A DNA stretch of 64,000 nt. It comes from Theristus sp. LFF4_11. Taxonomy: Eukaryota; Nematoda; Chromadorea; Monhysterida; Xyalidae. Made by a program: the position numbers and the translations under genes. Each line of letters starts with the position of its first letter. Position 1 is the stretch's first letter. Below, piece after piece: positions 1 to 11,921 of the stretch. The notes beneath the pieces were generated by a model. The model was not told where the DNA came from. It saw only the letters and a list, made by a program, of their open reading frames with translations, and searched no databases. The stretch is from the NCBI GenBank assembly GCA_030248135.1, contig JASANC010003645.1, forward strand, positions 62,001 to 126,000, in the 5' to 3' direction.

Positions 1-3000
1 GAAGCGGTCACTGAGTCAAATTCGCTGCGCGCACCGTTCTGCTTTGCGATGCGGCTTTCGCGTCCCTTGTCGGTTGCTAGCCGATACTCGATCGATTTAC
101 AAACGTTGACCGGTAGGTTGAATGTTTTATTTTGAGAACTAACGTCGTGTGAACCGAAAAGATTTTTTGATGCTTTGTAGGATTCGATTTTGCTGCGACA
201 CGTCAAGGTAACTGTGTTGAGTTGCTCATGGATCAGCAGACGTCTCCTAACGAACAAAACGATGTTACCATGGCTAACAACAGCGAAATGCAGCTCTCTG
301 TGGTCAGTTGTTGTACGATTGGTTTTTACGTAGACTTGATTTTCCATGCGCCATGCCACCCCTTTTTGCGTTTGATCCTGACTAGACCGAATTACAGAGA
401 ACCGTCATACAATTTGGCTGATTTGATTTTTTTATTGAATAGTGATATTATTGAGTTTATTCAATTTATGAATGGCCTACTAGATAACAAAATGTTTTGT
501 AGAATTCTTCAAATTTGGTACGCTGATTGTTCGCACGAACATGATGCAGCCAATCAGCGTGCTGTGACTGATGGTCGATCCATTTCTCTTTTTTAAATTC
601 TGACAACAGTGATTCTTGTTTTGGAACTTCAGTTCCACCAATCCAATGCTGTCTCCATCAAAGATCGACGTGTTTTTCTCCTTGCAGACATTGCCAGACC
701 AACAACACGATTACCGCATTGACTTGACGAGTCACACGCATCTGTCTGGTTGCCTGATTGATCAGGTGCAATTCGCGCACGCTCAGCACCTTCCGTCGAT
801 CGTTGATTGGCTCCGAAGGCAGCACCGATTCAATGAAGTGCTCACCACTTGTTATCGGCCGTCGAGCAAGGTGAAAGGTGACGCCGCGAAACACGGGTTC
901 TGCCAGAAATTCGAATTGAACTGCGCACGATTGGAGTTGATTGAGTGCCTGTTTGAGTTGCCGCTTGGCGAGGGCGATGATGAAACTGTGCAGTGCGTTG
1001 TTGTGAAAGGTTGGTTCGATTTTGAATTCGGGTCGAAAATCAAAATGGAACATCTGGACGCTTGAACGATCACACTTTTCTGTAGTCGTTTCCTTTGTGC
1101 CGGTGTGGTGGTGGAAAGCACACCGGTGTGATGGAAAGTGGTGTAAATCTACCGCCATGTGGTGTACGGAAAAATTTCGGTTGTTTTCGAATTTCTCCGG
1201 CAACCAAAAACTGATCATTTTCCATGAAAAAATGATGCAGGTGCAGTAGGAAATGTGGCTGAAAATTTTCATTTTAATCTTTTGGCAGTAGTCATTGCTT
1301 ATTTCAGTGTCATTCAAAATGACGAATACAGAAATGTCCACTGAACTGGACGTTGTCATTGGTCGTGATGGATGCGGTAAATCCGCTGGTGAACTAGAAC
1401 GAATCAATGCTGCTGCGACGGCTGCGTTTTCATTGTAAACACATCCATTTTTTAGTTTTTAATCATTTTGCTTGTTTTTTTGTTCATTATTTTAGTTTTA
1501 TTTAGCTGTTGTTGCTGTTCAGTCGTTTTCAAGCAGAAATTTCGCGTTTTTTCGTGGTGAGAAAACGGTTTTTTTTGTCAGGAGCTGGTCGATACCCGCG
1601 ACGATGCGCGTTGTGCTACGCGGCTTCGGGTTTCCCGGCGACCAAAACAACGAGGACAGTGGCAAGCCGGATGGTGGAAGCAAGGACAATAGGAAAACGG
1701 CGAAAGACAACGACAGAACAGCTGGCGATTCAAATGGACGTCCGAAAAACAACAACGCCAATGGCGGCAGTCCGAATAATAGTGATCATGGCTCCGGTGA
1801 ATCGGCGGGCGAAAACGCGTGCGATGATCTGGGAAGCGACGGCGAGGACTTGTCGACTGAGTTTCTGTCGGAAACCGACTTGTATTGGATGGGCACGCTG
1901 CGAAATCGAAAACGACGACAGCAGAAGACCGGAGCGGCGTGGCGGCCGGAGTTTTATCGGTTGGCGACAAGTTTTATGTTGTTTCGTTCGGTTGTTGTTG
2001 TTTCCTTGAGCGCTATTGTCGAGCACAATGTCGTTGTTGGCTTATTGGTTTTCAGTTTGCAGCAGTCAGCCAGCTTGATTTTGAAACAGTCAATGCGAGC
2101 ATGAAATTGGGACACTTCCAAGAGTTTTGCAGTTTTGTGCGTTTACAAACTGCAGCAGCGGTTTCAACAGATGAACTATTCGGTTCATTGATGTTGGTAA
2201 TTTTTTATTTTATTCCACAAAACTTTTAGATACCCGACCCTTGCCCCAACAAAATGCGACGTTCAACTGCGCATCAGTCCCGTCGATTCTCGGGTGCTTT
2301 CGGAGCTGCCCGCAAAGTATCGAGGCAAATCGATGAACCTGTTGGATTTATTTGGCGAGATTGACGAATGGCAGGAGCTGATACCGCCCAAACGCGACCA
2401 GACTCCGATTAAAAGTCCCTCTCCTGTGCCTCCGCAGCAGGGTGGCAATTATTTCAACGCCTTCGTGCCGCCGTCGCCTGTTACTGGTTTGTGGTTTTGC
2501 TTTAGCTTGCGAGATTTCGTGTTAGAGTTAAAGTTTCGTTATCCAGGAGGTGCACAATCGCGTCTACAAGAAGCGCTGTGCACCTCAACGGCCGGTCCGT
2601 CGCCGGCACCGCCACAGCAATCTCAGCCGTCAACAGCGCACCGCAGTCAGTCGCAGCAACAACAACACCTGCACGCGAACATGTTCGGCTCAGCGGCCGC
2701 AGCAGCGCGTCACTATTCGACCGGCTCCGAGACGTCCGCCGCGTTGGACGAAATCTGCCAGTTGTCGCGCGCGTTCGGCTCAACGTCCGAGCCGCAGACG
2801 CCCGTCTCGGCGACGTTGCCGCCGCAGCAGACGCAGCCGATCCGCGCCACGCCGCCCACACCGAACGCTGCTCAGTCGGGGCCGAACTCGGTCGCCAACA
2901 AACCGGGCACACCGACGACCACGGCTGCAACGGTGAATGCCAAGGAGGCTGCCAGGGCGGCGGACGAGACCGGCGCTGTCGCGGGGCCCGAGCGGCGCTC

Positions 3001-6000
3001 GTCGATTGCGGTGCGTTTGTAGCGTTCATGTGCGTGCACGCTTGCGTTCTGCAGTACTTGTGGTTTTGTGGATTTGCTTGACTGAATGGAATGGATCAGC
3101 TTGGCTCGCTCAAATGCAGCTGATCAATCATTTTATTGCATCGCTTTGCCGAAATTTCAATTTCAATTTTGCCACAAATTTTGTCGACTGCTGACTACAT
3201 TATGTTGTTTCAATGCTTTGCATGCTAGTCAGCGTTCCAAAGGTCTTCTTGCATTCTCAATTCTCAATTCACTGATTGCATTTCGCCGATTCCAGAAAAC
3301 TCCGATAAAAGTGTTGTATTAACGGCATGTGTTTCTCTGAGCAAGCACTGATTTCCACTTATTTCATCCGTCAAGCAAAGCAAAGCGACAACTTTCATAT
3401 GTTCACAAGTGTACGGTGTGTCCCATTTCCAGGACGCAATCGACAGTGTTGTCAAGAACGCCAACAGTCCGCCCCCGCCCGTGACGAGCATGTCCGTGTC
3501 GCCATCGGGCAGTCGTGGCAGTTGCGGGCCGCCCCTGACACCGCAGGGTGCATACACGCCCCCGCTGAACACCAGTGCTGGCTCGGCTGGTGGCTCCGCA
3601 CCCGGTGCCCTCGCGCAGTTCCACCGGTCGTCTAGTGGTTCGTGGTAGTTTGTGTGTTTCGGAGAGACAATGGTTTTCGTGAATTTGTTGAATAATGCAA
3701 ACTTGATTTGGAATGATGCAACCAATCAGCGTTTTGGGTGATTGTAAAAGTTCCGCGTGTTTTTGCTCGCAATATTTGAAATTAGAGCTATTTGGAAATT
3801 GATTATCATTTGCATTGAAATTCAGGCGGTCCTGGTCGCATGTCACCAATGCAACCGACTCAACACAGCGGTACACCGCCGTTCAATGGTGGTGCACCAC
3901 ATCAACACAGCCAGGTACTGAAGTACAAGTGTTTTTTCTCGTTCAAAAATACATGTTTCTGTTATGCGAACAGCAGTTTCTGTGTCAGTCATGATAAGTC
4001 CGTATGCAATCATTGCCGTAGCACTGAGTTTCTAATAATTCAAGAAGGAAAACACCTCAGAGTCAGGCAACGCAGCAGCAACGTATGCCACCAAACTCCA
4101 GTCCACAACAACAACAACACATGATACAACACCACCACCAACAACAACAGCACCTAATGCAACAACAACAACAACAATTCGACGTTCACCAACATCACCA
4201 GTTGACATCGCCCCGTCAACGTGCGCTGTACATGCAACAGCGACAGGCGTCCTCACCGTTTGACTCCTTAGCGCGCTCCAGCACCCCCGGCGGTGCGTCG
4301 ACCGCTGCGAACGTCAACTCAGCACCGCCGACCGCTCCGAGGGACCCGTCGGTTCGTGGGTGGTTTGGTACTTTGTTGGGACTTCAGGATTGGGTGCGAA
4401 AGTTAAGTGTGGACCGTGTTTTGATGTCGAACGTATTGTGGTGAACTGCGCCTGATTGATTGCTTGCAATGGCATCAACTCACTACGGTCTTGAAAGCCA
4501 GTGGGGGAGCTGTAAATTCATAAGTTCCAGTTAAATGACTGAGGTACTTAGTTAAATTTGAATTGCCGCGCATCAAACATGCGTGCATTGATTGACCCAT
4601 TGAGTTGCATTACCAGAAGAAAAGAAGACATAATTCCAGTGCAGCTGATTCTTTCATTTGAGCCGCCAGTAAATCACTCGCTTCCCAAAAAACTTTTTTT
4701 TTTCATCCAATCAAGGTGTTCGACTTTGACGCGTCCGACGTCGACCAATCAGCGTCGGAGATTGCGAGCCGAGCGGCCGCTGTGATGCAACGTCAGTACA
4801 ACCACGAACAACAGCAGCAACAACAACAACAACAGCAGCAACAGCAGATGGCTGCGATGGCAGCAGCGGCTCGCGGGCAGAGAGGCCCGTCGCCTCCGAT
4901 GATGATGATGCCCGCCGCACCGCCCCCCGGCGGCGGTACACCGACCGCCTCCAGTATATTCCCGCCAAACCCGCAATTCGCCGGCTATTTTGCGCCCGGC
5001 ATGCAGCCGCAACCGCAGCAGCCGCCGCAGGTGCGCCAACTGGTTGAACCGATGAGCTGCTCTTCTTTTTTGCTGCTTAATAGAACCAAAAAGTAGACGC
5101 AAAAAGCCAGTGTTTCATGTTACAAAGCACGACCGCTGATCGATCGTAATCTGCATTCTTCTAGGGTGTGCAAGCACCGGGAACGATAAAACCGCGACGT
5201 GGCGGCAGCACCGCGGGTGGCACCCGCCGAGGCCGAGGTCGACGAGCGGGCAATCTTGGCGATCGTCAGTTGTCCATGGACAGCGCACTCGGCGGAGTGG
5301 CCACTGGTGACCCGGCGAACGCACCCGGCAAACGCAGAGGCAAGCACGCTTGTACTGCTTTGCTGCGATTCTGTTTCACTGCAGTGCGATATTTATTACA
5401 AACGATAAGTCAGTGAGCTCGAGAATGGCACCAACTAGCCGACTAGTTCAGTGGTAGCCAGTTTCAAATAATATTTTCGGGCACCGTTGTTCGCCAAAAC
5501 CATCGTAAGAACAGTAAAGTTGTCAGCTGAGCGCATTTGAAAATATTGAAACGCTGCTGAAATGCAGACGCGCAAACGTTTTTCCAAAGTTTTGGCTGCC
5601 GCTGTGTTCGGTCACCCCAACCATTTCCGTGTTCTCCAATTCAGGCACGGGCGTGCGTCGCCCGCGTCGACCGAAGGGCAGCACACTGATGACGTCAGCA
5701 GCAGCGGGAGGCCCCGGCGCTGTGCTGCACCACTCGTACAGCACCGACGGCGGACAGCCTCAGACGGGCGTGTCCACGCAGCAGGGTGCGTCGACCTCGG
5801 TGACGACGGGTGCACCACCGGCAGCAGCAGCGACGATGCTCGTGTGCGACAACACGGCGCTCGCGGCCGCATCGGCCGTACAGAATGTGCGCCATCAACA
5901 GCAGAGGGCGGCTGCGTTCAGTGCAGCTGGCAACCAGGCGCTCGCTGAGATGGCTGCCATCAGCGCGGCTGGTTCGTGAGCGGGGGCGTTTTGGGAGGAG

Positions 6001-9000
6001 TTTTGGAGCTACTGGGGTGCATTCTCTGTGTTGACGAATTATGTATTCGACGTTGATTGCTTCCTCAGGTGCCCGTGCCGTTGCTCATCAACCGTTGTCC
6101 GTGCAACATCGTTACGAACACGAGCACCAGTACCAGCGACTGCAGCAACCTCAACCGCTGCACCGCCAGCCGTCCACCGATCACCACCAAGCGCAGTTCA
6201 GCAGTCACAGCGCACACCAGTCGCCCACCGCCCAGTCGCAGTTCCCGCCGACCTCGAGCACGCCCAGCAGTGGCGCCATGCACCGGGCGTCCTCCGTCGG
6301 CACTGCCGGTTTTGACGGCGAACCGGACGAAACCGCAGACGGCAGCAATGTCGCGCTACGCGGCTCGTCGGCGAGCCCGTCGAGCAACGCGGAGCTGCGG
6401 AGGAAGATTGCGAGCATTGTCGACAACGAGAATGATGGTGAGCGGAGACGGGCGTTTTGCTTCGGTTCGGATGATATTTCTTCATTTGTTATAAGAATGG
6501 TACTGGTTTTCCGGAAGTTGACCAATGATAACGACACAACATTGTATTCACCTTGGCATGTTCGTAGTGAACTTTGTGTTATGGCTTACTTTGTGCCACG
6601 AACACGACGACTTGTTCCACTAACTATTTGAGGTTGAGATTGAATAGTGAACTTCTGCATTATCCACCGTTTTTTGCAGGCGACGACAGTTGCAGCGCGT
6701 CGATGCCCCGTCTGGACAACGTGTTCGACTCGCTGCGCGCGGCCGCGAATCCGCCGCATGACAGTGCCGGTGCCGCGGTGGCACAACAACGAGCACACAA
6801 GCAGCCGGCCATTCTCGCGAAACAGCCGCGCAGCTCGCTCGAGAATGTCATCGGACGGCTGAAGGACGGCAAGACTGGTAACGGCGAACGCTGCTTGTTG
6901 TTGGTGGTGGTGGTGGTGGTTTGTGTGCGATCGCTGGCGAAACGCACGTGTCGGAACGGAATTTATTAATTCTGTCGATCCAACAGCATTTTACAGCCAA
7001 CCATCACACCTTTCCCCATTCTTGTCCAGTCCACTATTCATTCATTCGTATGTTTTCCTTTTATATTCAGGCAGCACAACGGGTCCAATTCCTGGCAACA
7101 ACAGCAGTGGCCAACGTTTGGACATTTATGGAGGGGACGGTAGTTTCGCGGGAATGGCGATGCAGCCAGGCGATGACGCTGCTGACGGTAGCAGTCCGTC
7201 CGATGGTGATGCAGCGATCAAGGTGCAAACGTGGGCAGTGAACTGATTGGCTGCATTTGGTGGTGGATTGCGTTGATTAGGTGTTTGCACGGTGTGATGC
7301 AGTCAATCGATGATAGGTGTTCATTGTTTTTGCAGTACTGTTTTGTTAGATCAGGCGGTTTTGTAAGCATCGAGTTTATCATTAGAGAAAGTTGATTTTG
7401 TTGGTCTATTCAGTTTTAGTACGTCAAATTTTTGTTTGTTTTCAGGTGGTAATACGAAAGAATCTGCTGAACCAGGGCGCAGCAGCAACCACCCCCATTG
7501 GAGGAGGTGCAACAAAGGCCGAGACGATGACTGCACCTGGTGGTGCACCGCAGCAGCAGGCAAAGTGGAAACATGAGCAGTCAACTGGCGCGATGCTGAA
7601 GGTGTCCAAGTCGGTGATATCGACGTTGAAGGCGAAGGTGCGTTGCGTCGGTGCACATTGATGCATGCACAGTTCACGGTTGCATTGGTTTTTGAATGGG
7701 CGATTACGCTTGTTTGCGAAATTGAGCAGGCATTTTGTTTTTTTTTTGTTTTCGACTTTCTCAATTTTGAATTGGTATGCACACAATTGCAAAGCTAACT
7801 TTTATCCAAACCAATCGCCGCATCCAATCGTGTCGTTGCTTACATTGACATTCGGTTTCTTGCAATCTTTTCACAGTCCTCTACATTTTGATCTCAATAT
7901 TTCGTTGTCGATGCCCTCACAGCCTCACCCAAAAGAAAAAAACTGATACATCTTATCTGCATTTTACCCTCATTCCAATTGCAATTGTTTCCAGATGCAA
8001 ACAAACAGCACGTTAAATTCGTTGAAAGCGAAAGTGCGCAAACGCAAGCCGGCCGCGATTTCAACCGATGGTTTGTAAAGATGTTTTTATCGCATTTGAA
8101 CAAATTTTTTAAATGTGTATGTCACTGAAAACCAAAATTATTCAATAGCGAAATGTAACAGTATCTTGAAATTCAGACAGCTAATCCAGACGCAGATTCA
8201 CCAGAAAAATTTCTAAGCACAAGGAAAATACGAAGTGTTAAATTGGGGTTTTGGGAAAACGTAAATTATTTTTTCTGTTCTATGGCTATTTCGAAATCGA
8301 CACACATGCAGCCTCTGAACGACTGTTTGCACGTCTGGTGCAGACGACATGGTGGGTCACACCTGCACGGGGGTGTGGGGTTGCAAACCCACTTCCATGT
8401 TCCGGTGTAACCAATTGGACAGGTCAAGTCTGAAAAAGGACGATCCAAAAAATTCAATGAATTGTATTAGAAATTTGTTGAAAAATAACAGAAAAATCTT
8501 GCCGCTATGGCCAAGTGCCTCGTCCACCATGCCAACGGTCAGCACGCAGACGACTGCAAACAGCACGGTTGATCGCATCATCACCTGGCGTCGTTTTGTC
8601 TTTCAAAAGTTGCTTCGGTCTTCGGTGTCAATTATCAATTATTTTTCCAAAAGTGCATCTGTCATTGTTTTCTTTATCGCCTCGTATTTATAGGCACACT
8701 GATGTGGAAACTGGTTTTTCGCGTTTGTGAACTTCTCACAGGAACTTGTCGTTTTGCAAATACTCATTAAAAACAAAAATAATTATTCTGGCATCATTAG
8801 TCGATGAAAGATGGGTGCAGCGCGCAGCGATAATCGGAGTTCTGCTGAATTGTTTTTTTTAATGTGTCATTACCATGAAAGTTTTCGACAATGACTGAAA
8901 AAAACAAAAAAATGAGTTTTATTCATGCTTATTACGGCACATGAAATGGGTAAAACTTTCATGATTTATGGGTAAACAAAATCTTGTCTACTCAAAAAAA

Positions 9001-11466
9001 TTGATGTGCATAATAAACTGAACTCCGTGGGCGGGCATTTTTGAAATTCGGTTTTTCACCGTTTTTCAGCCATCCAGGACAAGTCAATTGATAATTATAG
9101 GTATTGCAGAAAAGTTAGTGCGTTTTTTGTATCCGTACCGGATGCTCGTGAAACACGCAAAACGTTCAGTTAGGCTAGGTCAATTTGTACGTTGACTGAA
9201 CTCCGTGGGCGAGCAGTTTTAATATGACATTTTGCTTTTTTCTGAGCCATCCAGATTCCAAGACAAGTAAATTGATAGTTAACGTAAAGTCTTGCATATA
9301 AGGTTCCTCCCACTTATAAGACCCCCACCCAAAAGTGGGCGGAGTGTCACACGGCGGGAAACCAAAAAATTCAAAATTTTGACTTGGTCAAAATCCTACC
9401 CCGTTTATAAGACCCGGACTTCCTAATCTTCGCTTTATAAGACCTCCTCTCACTTATAAGATTGTCACACAAAATTTCACTTTTTTCAGAAATTTTTGAT
9501 TTTCAAATTTATATAAGGAGACCTTTATATGTGTACAAGCAACGTATACGTCACTTATAAGAGTGTAATAAAAAATAACTCAACAAGAACGTTTTGTAAA
9601 TATTCGGTTCGTAGGCACGAGAAACCGGTCAACATTCAGTTGATTAGTTCTCACGTATAAACCGGTGCAGTATGAGTAAACAGTTTGTTTGGTGAAGCGC
9701 CATTCCTGTTTTTCAGCCGTTTTACAGTGAAACTAAATTGTTGAACATGTCAATTGAAGTCGATTGTCGCGGCGTCGGCGAGGAATCGCTGAGCATGCGA
9801 TTGCGAATCAGCCTGAATGTTTTGACGATTTGAACAGCAAAATTTTTTGTGATGAATTCAAAATTGATAAAAAAACCATTTCAGGCAGTGAACCACGAGC
9901 TGCGAAAGTGAAGAAGCACGCGCAAGAGCAGCAGTCGCCGGCGCCCACCAGTGCACCCCCGATCGGTTTTCCCGTCACTGACAGTGGACTCTCGTTTGGC
10001 GGTCGAAGCTTGAAAGGATTCAAAATACCGAAATTGGTCGATGAGCAGCCTGCGGGTAAGCGGGAAGGGGCTGTTGTGCTGTTGGTTTGTACAGTCGAAC
10101 TCTAAATTACAGGGAATCAGCTGATTGGTTGGGATTACGGTGTGCATGCTTTCTGCGCAGGCGTGGTTTGGTGTCCTTTCTGTGGGGGTGGAGTTGGTTT
10201 GCACAGAAAGCATGCATACCGTAATCCCTGCCAACCAATCAGCTGATTCCCCATAATTTAGAGTTTGGTTGTAGTTGGTTATATTTTGGTTTTGAGAAAG
10301 AACGTAACTCAAAGAAATCAATCTGACTGCATGAGAAGAGTGGCTCAGCTTTTTCTCGATTCCTTCCATCACGAGCCGAGGTGATGGCTAGCCGCCAAAA
10401 CACTGTACCTTCGGGTTTCCGAAATCATCAGGAGAGTGCTCAAATAAAAAATAGATAAACAAATCAGTTTGATTGGTGGCCACGTTTCTCTCATTCAACA
10501 CAAAAATTCCCCGTTTCCAAGTAACCAACCGTTTTGCAGCGCCTGGCAGTGCATCGCCCACAAAAACAAGCTCGGCGGAATCGTTTGTCGCCGCGCCACA
10601 GCAACAGGCGCAGCAGTGCAACGCACCCCCGTACGGCCGTGCGACTCCGTGCGCGACACAGCCGCCGCCAGTCGCCGCACCGCCACGCGGCATACTGAAG
10701 AACGCAGGCCAGGGCCAGCAGCAACAACAGCAATTGGCCGAGTCTCACAGCGGCGCCGTTGTTGGTGGCGGTTTCGCACGCCCGCTGCTGACGGGTGCCA
10801 ACGCGACGCCGATGCCGCTGATCGCACAACGACGCACGGCGCTGCTGCCGAATCCGATCACAACGACCGGGCAGCCGCCGTCGGTCAGAATGACGGGTCA
10901 AGCGAGGTCGGTAGGGTGCGGTTGTGGCTTGAGGGACCTCGCTCGGAATGTTGCGCTTGCCCTCTCAGGCTGCAATTGATACGGCTGTGGCGAGCGCAGT
11001 TGAATGTTTCGTTGCATCTGGTGGATTGTGCCAAGCGCAGTCACATCGAATGTAGCTGAAGGAAACAATAAAAGCCAGTTTGATAAGGTTCGCCAAATGC
11101 ATGTTCAGGGGCGGTCACCGAGGTGGTGGTATGGCTCCGCCGAGCTATCAAGTGGCTGCACAACAACAACAACACCAGCAACAACAGCAACACCAGCACC
11201 AAGCTGCACCGCAATTGCCCGCAAACGCAACGACGATGGACGCCGAGATCGCTGCGGCGCCGCTCAGCCCGGACGCACCGCAGTCGCCGGACGAGACGAG
11301 CGGCACAGCGGAGTTGCTGCTCGGGGCGCAACACGCCGCGCTGCACCACGGACAGCCGCCGTTGGAGCAGACGAGCGCGCAGACGATGTCGCCCACGGGC
11401 TTGAACATGTCCAAGGACAGCAGCGACTTGTCGCCGGAGCTGACCATTGTGGAGCATGACGCTTGA
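1..11466 (+). CDS. MED1: Mediator complex subunit 1 (MED1), 5' end outside window
   Basis: Core Mediator subunit linking activators to RNA polymerase II in the nucleus. Twenty-one exons with consistent phase: 1-112, 181-299, 688-1009, 1308-1434, 1582-1959, 2230-2485, 2547-3010, 3433-3637, 3826-3914, 4061-4351, 4716-5030, 5165-5339, 5645-5971, 6069-6437, 6680-6877, 7071-7222, 7446-7637, 7995-8070, 9885-10055, 10540-10906, 11109-11466. The first five exons match the MED1 domain in order: a TLPDQQHDYRID block (exon 3), HLPSIVDWLRRQ, and SIPATMRVVLRG, which parallel human LPGQQHCYF, VPLILNLIRHQ and SIPVTMRAIRRK. SLENVIGRLKDGK in exon 15 resembles the human C-terminal SLTAVIDKLKHG. The remainder is Gln/Pro/Ser/Ala-rich and disordered, as MED1 tails are, with an RGGHRGGG stretch at the start of the last exon. 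The domain start lies before base 1. Intron 5339/5645 appears to use a GC donor. Identity rests on the N-terminal half; the tail is assigned by unbroken phase. Confidence 0.85.
8266..8581 (-). CDS. Small secreted cysteine-rich protein, nested antisense in MED1 intron
   Basis: Two-exon minus-strand gene: 8503-8581 (ATG at 8579-8581) and 8266-8429 (stop TAA at 8266-8268). Exon 1 encodes a clear signal peptide (a hydrophobic VLFAVVCVLTVGM core ending near DEALG). Exon 2 encodes about 54 residues with eight cysteines, including the runs NPTPPCRCDPPC and CKQSFRGCMC. The second exon starts after a TTTTTCAG acceptor. The only phase-compatible donor seen is GC type (AGCG|GCAAGA), giving a GC-AG intron of 73 bases. 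The mature product would be a roughly 6 kDa extracellular disulfide-rich peptide; the spacing superficially resembles TIL or EB-type domains, but I do not recognise the family and assign no function. It lies wholly inside MED1 intron 18 on the opposite strand. Confidence 0.6.
9019..9285. repeat. Direct repeat pair in MED1 intron
   Basis: The segment beginning ACTGAACTCCGTGGGCG at about 9019 recurs at about 9198. Both copies continue through a T-rich stretch to AGCCATCCAG, then ACAAGT(C/A)AATTGATA. The copies are about 85 bases long, about 180 bases apart, and clearly diverged. Confidence 0.6.
9295..9560. repeat. Cluster of TTATAAGACC-like motifs
   Basis: The motif (C/T)TTATAAGA(C)C or a near variant occurs at least six times in about 260 bases (around 9314, 9405, 9433, 9453, 9515 and 9552), separated by C-rich or A/T-rich spacers. 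It may be the inside of a short non-autonomous transposon. No clear terminal repeats were found. Confidence 0.4.
10090..10275. mobile_element. Palindromic MITE with CAGTCGAACT ends
   Basis: Almost the whole segment is one inverted repeat. The left arm reads TACAGTCGAACTCTAAATTA, then GGGAATCAGCTGATTGG, a GGGATTACGG(T) run and GCATGCTTTCTG. The right arm is its reverse complement in the order CAGAAAGCATGC, CCGTAATCCC, CCAATCAGCTGATTCCCC, TAATTTAGAGTTTGG. The TA before CAGTCGAACT suggests a TA target, as in Tc1/mariner-type MITEs. It lies in the MED1 intron between 10055 and 10540. Confidence 0.65.
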
Positions 11467-11921
11467 TGCGCCGTGAGCATTAGGCTGAGTGTGAATGGAG
11501 TTGTGCGTTTGTTGCAGATTGGTTTGGTCGCACAACGTCTCACAGGCTTCTGTGATCATTGACCGTTGGTCTGTCTCTGTTTGATTTTACAGTGCTACAG
11601 TTTTATCTGCGTTTCCCATTTTGTTTGATTTTTCATAATACGTTGTTCTTGTTCATGATGAAGTTTGGTTTTTTTCTGTTCAATGAATGAAATGTGAAGT
11701 GGAACACAAATTGTTGAAAAGTAAAAAGAATAAAAACCTGAAAACCTATTTGTCGAAGTGTTGTGGAAATGCGATCAAGCGGTTCGCGCATCCTGTCGTT
11801 TCCTGTTGTTGTGTTGTGTGCTTGCTGTGTTGTCTTGTTTTGACTATTTTTTGGTTTGGCAATTCCTTTTCTTTTCAGCCTGCAGCCTGATTTTCAGGTT
11901 TTTCCAACTTCAGAAACAGTC

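Larger units (their letters stand above)
8071..9884 (+). other. Largest MED1 intron, with nested gene and repeats
   Basis: Donor G|GTTTGT at 8071 and acceptor ATTTCAG at 9878-9884 are both phase 1, so the exons on either side join in frame. The intron holds an antisense secreted-protein gene (8266-8581), an approximately 85-base direct repeat (9019-9100 and 9198-9285) and a stretch rich in CTTATAAGACC (9295-9560). A short ATG frame begins at 9745 but stops after 28 codons. It could mark an alternative first exon, but nothing else supports that. Confidence 0.6.

Noticed and set aside
2502..6947. Many Arg-rich frames on both strands across 2.5-7 kb
   Set aside because: Shadows of GC-rich MED1 exons in other frames; they cross splice sites and have no domains.
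11004..11459. Alternative plus-strand Arg/Ala-rich frame over the last MED1 exon
   Set aside because: The chosen frame joins the previous exon in phase and ends with a normal stop; this one does not.
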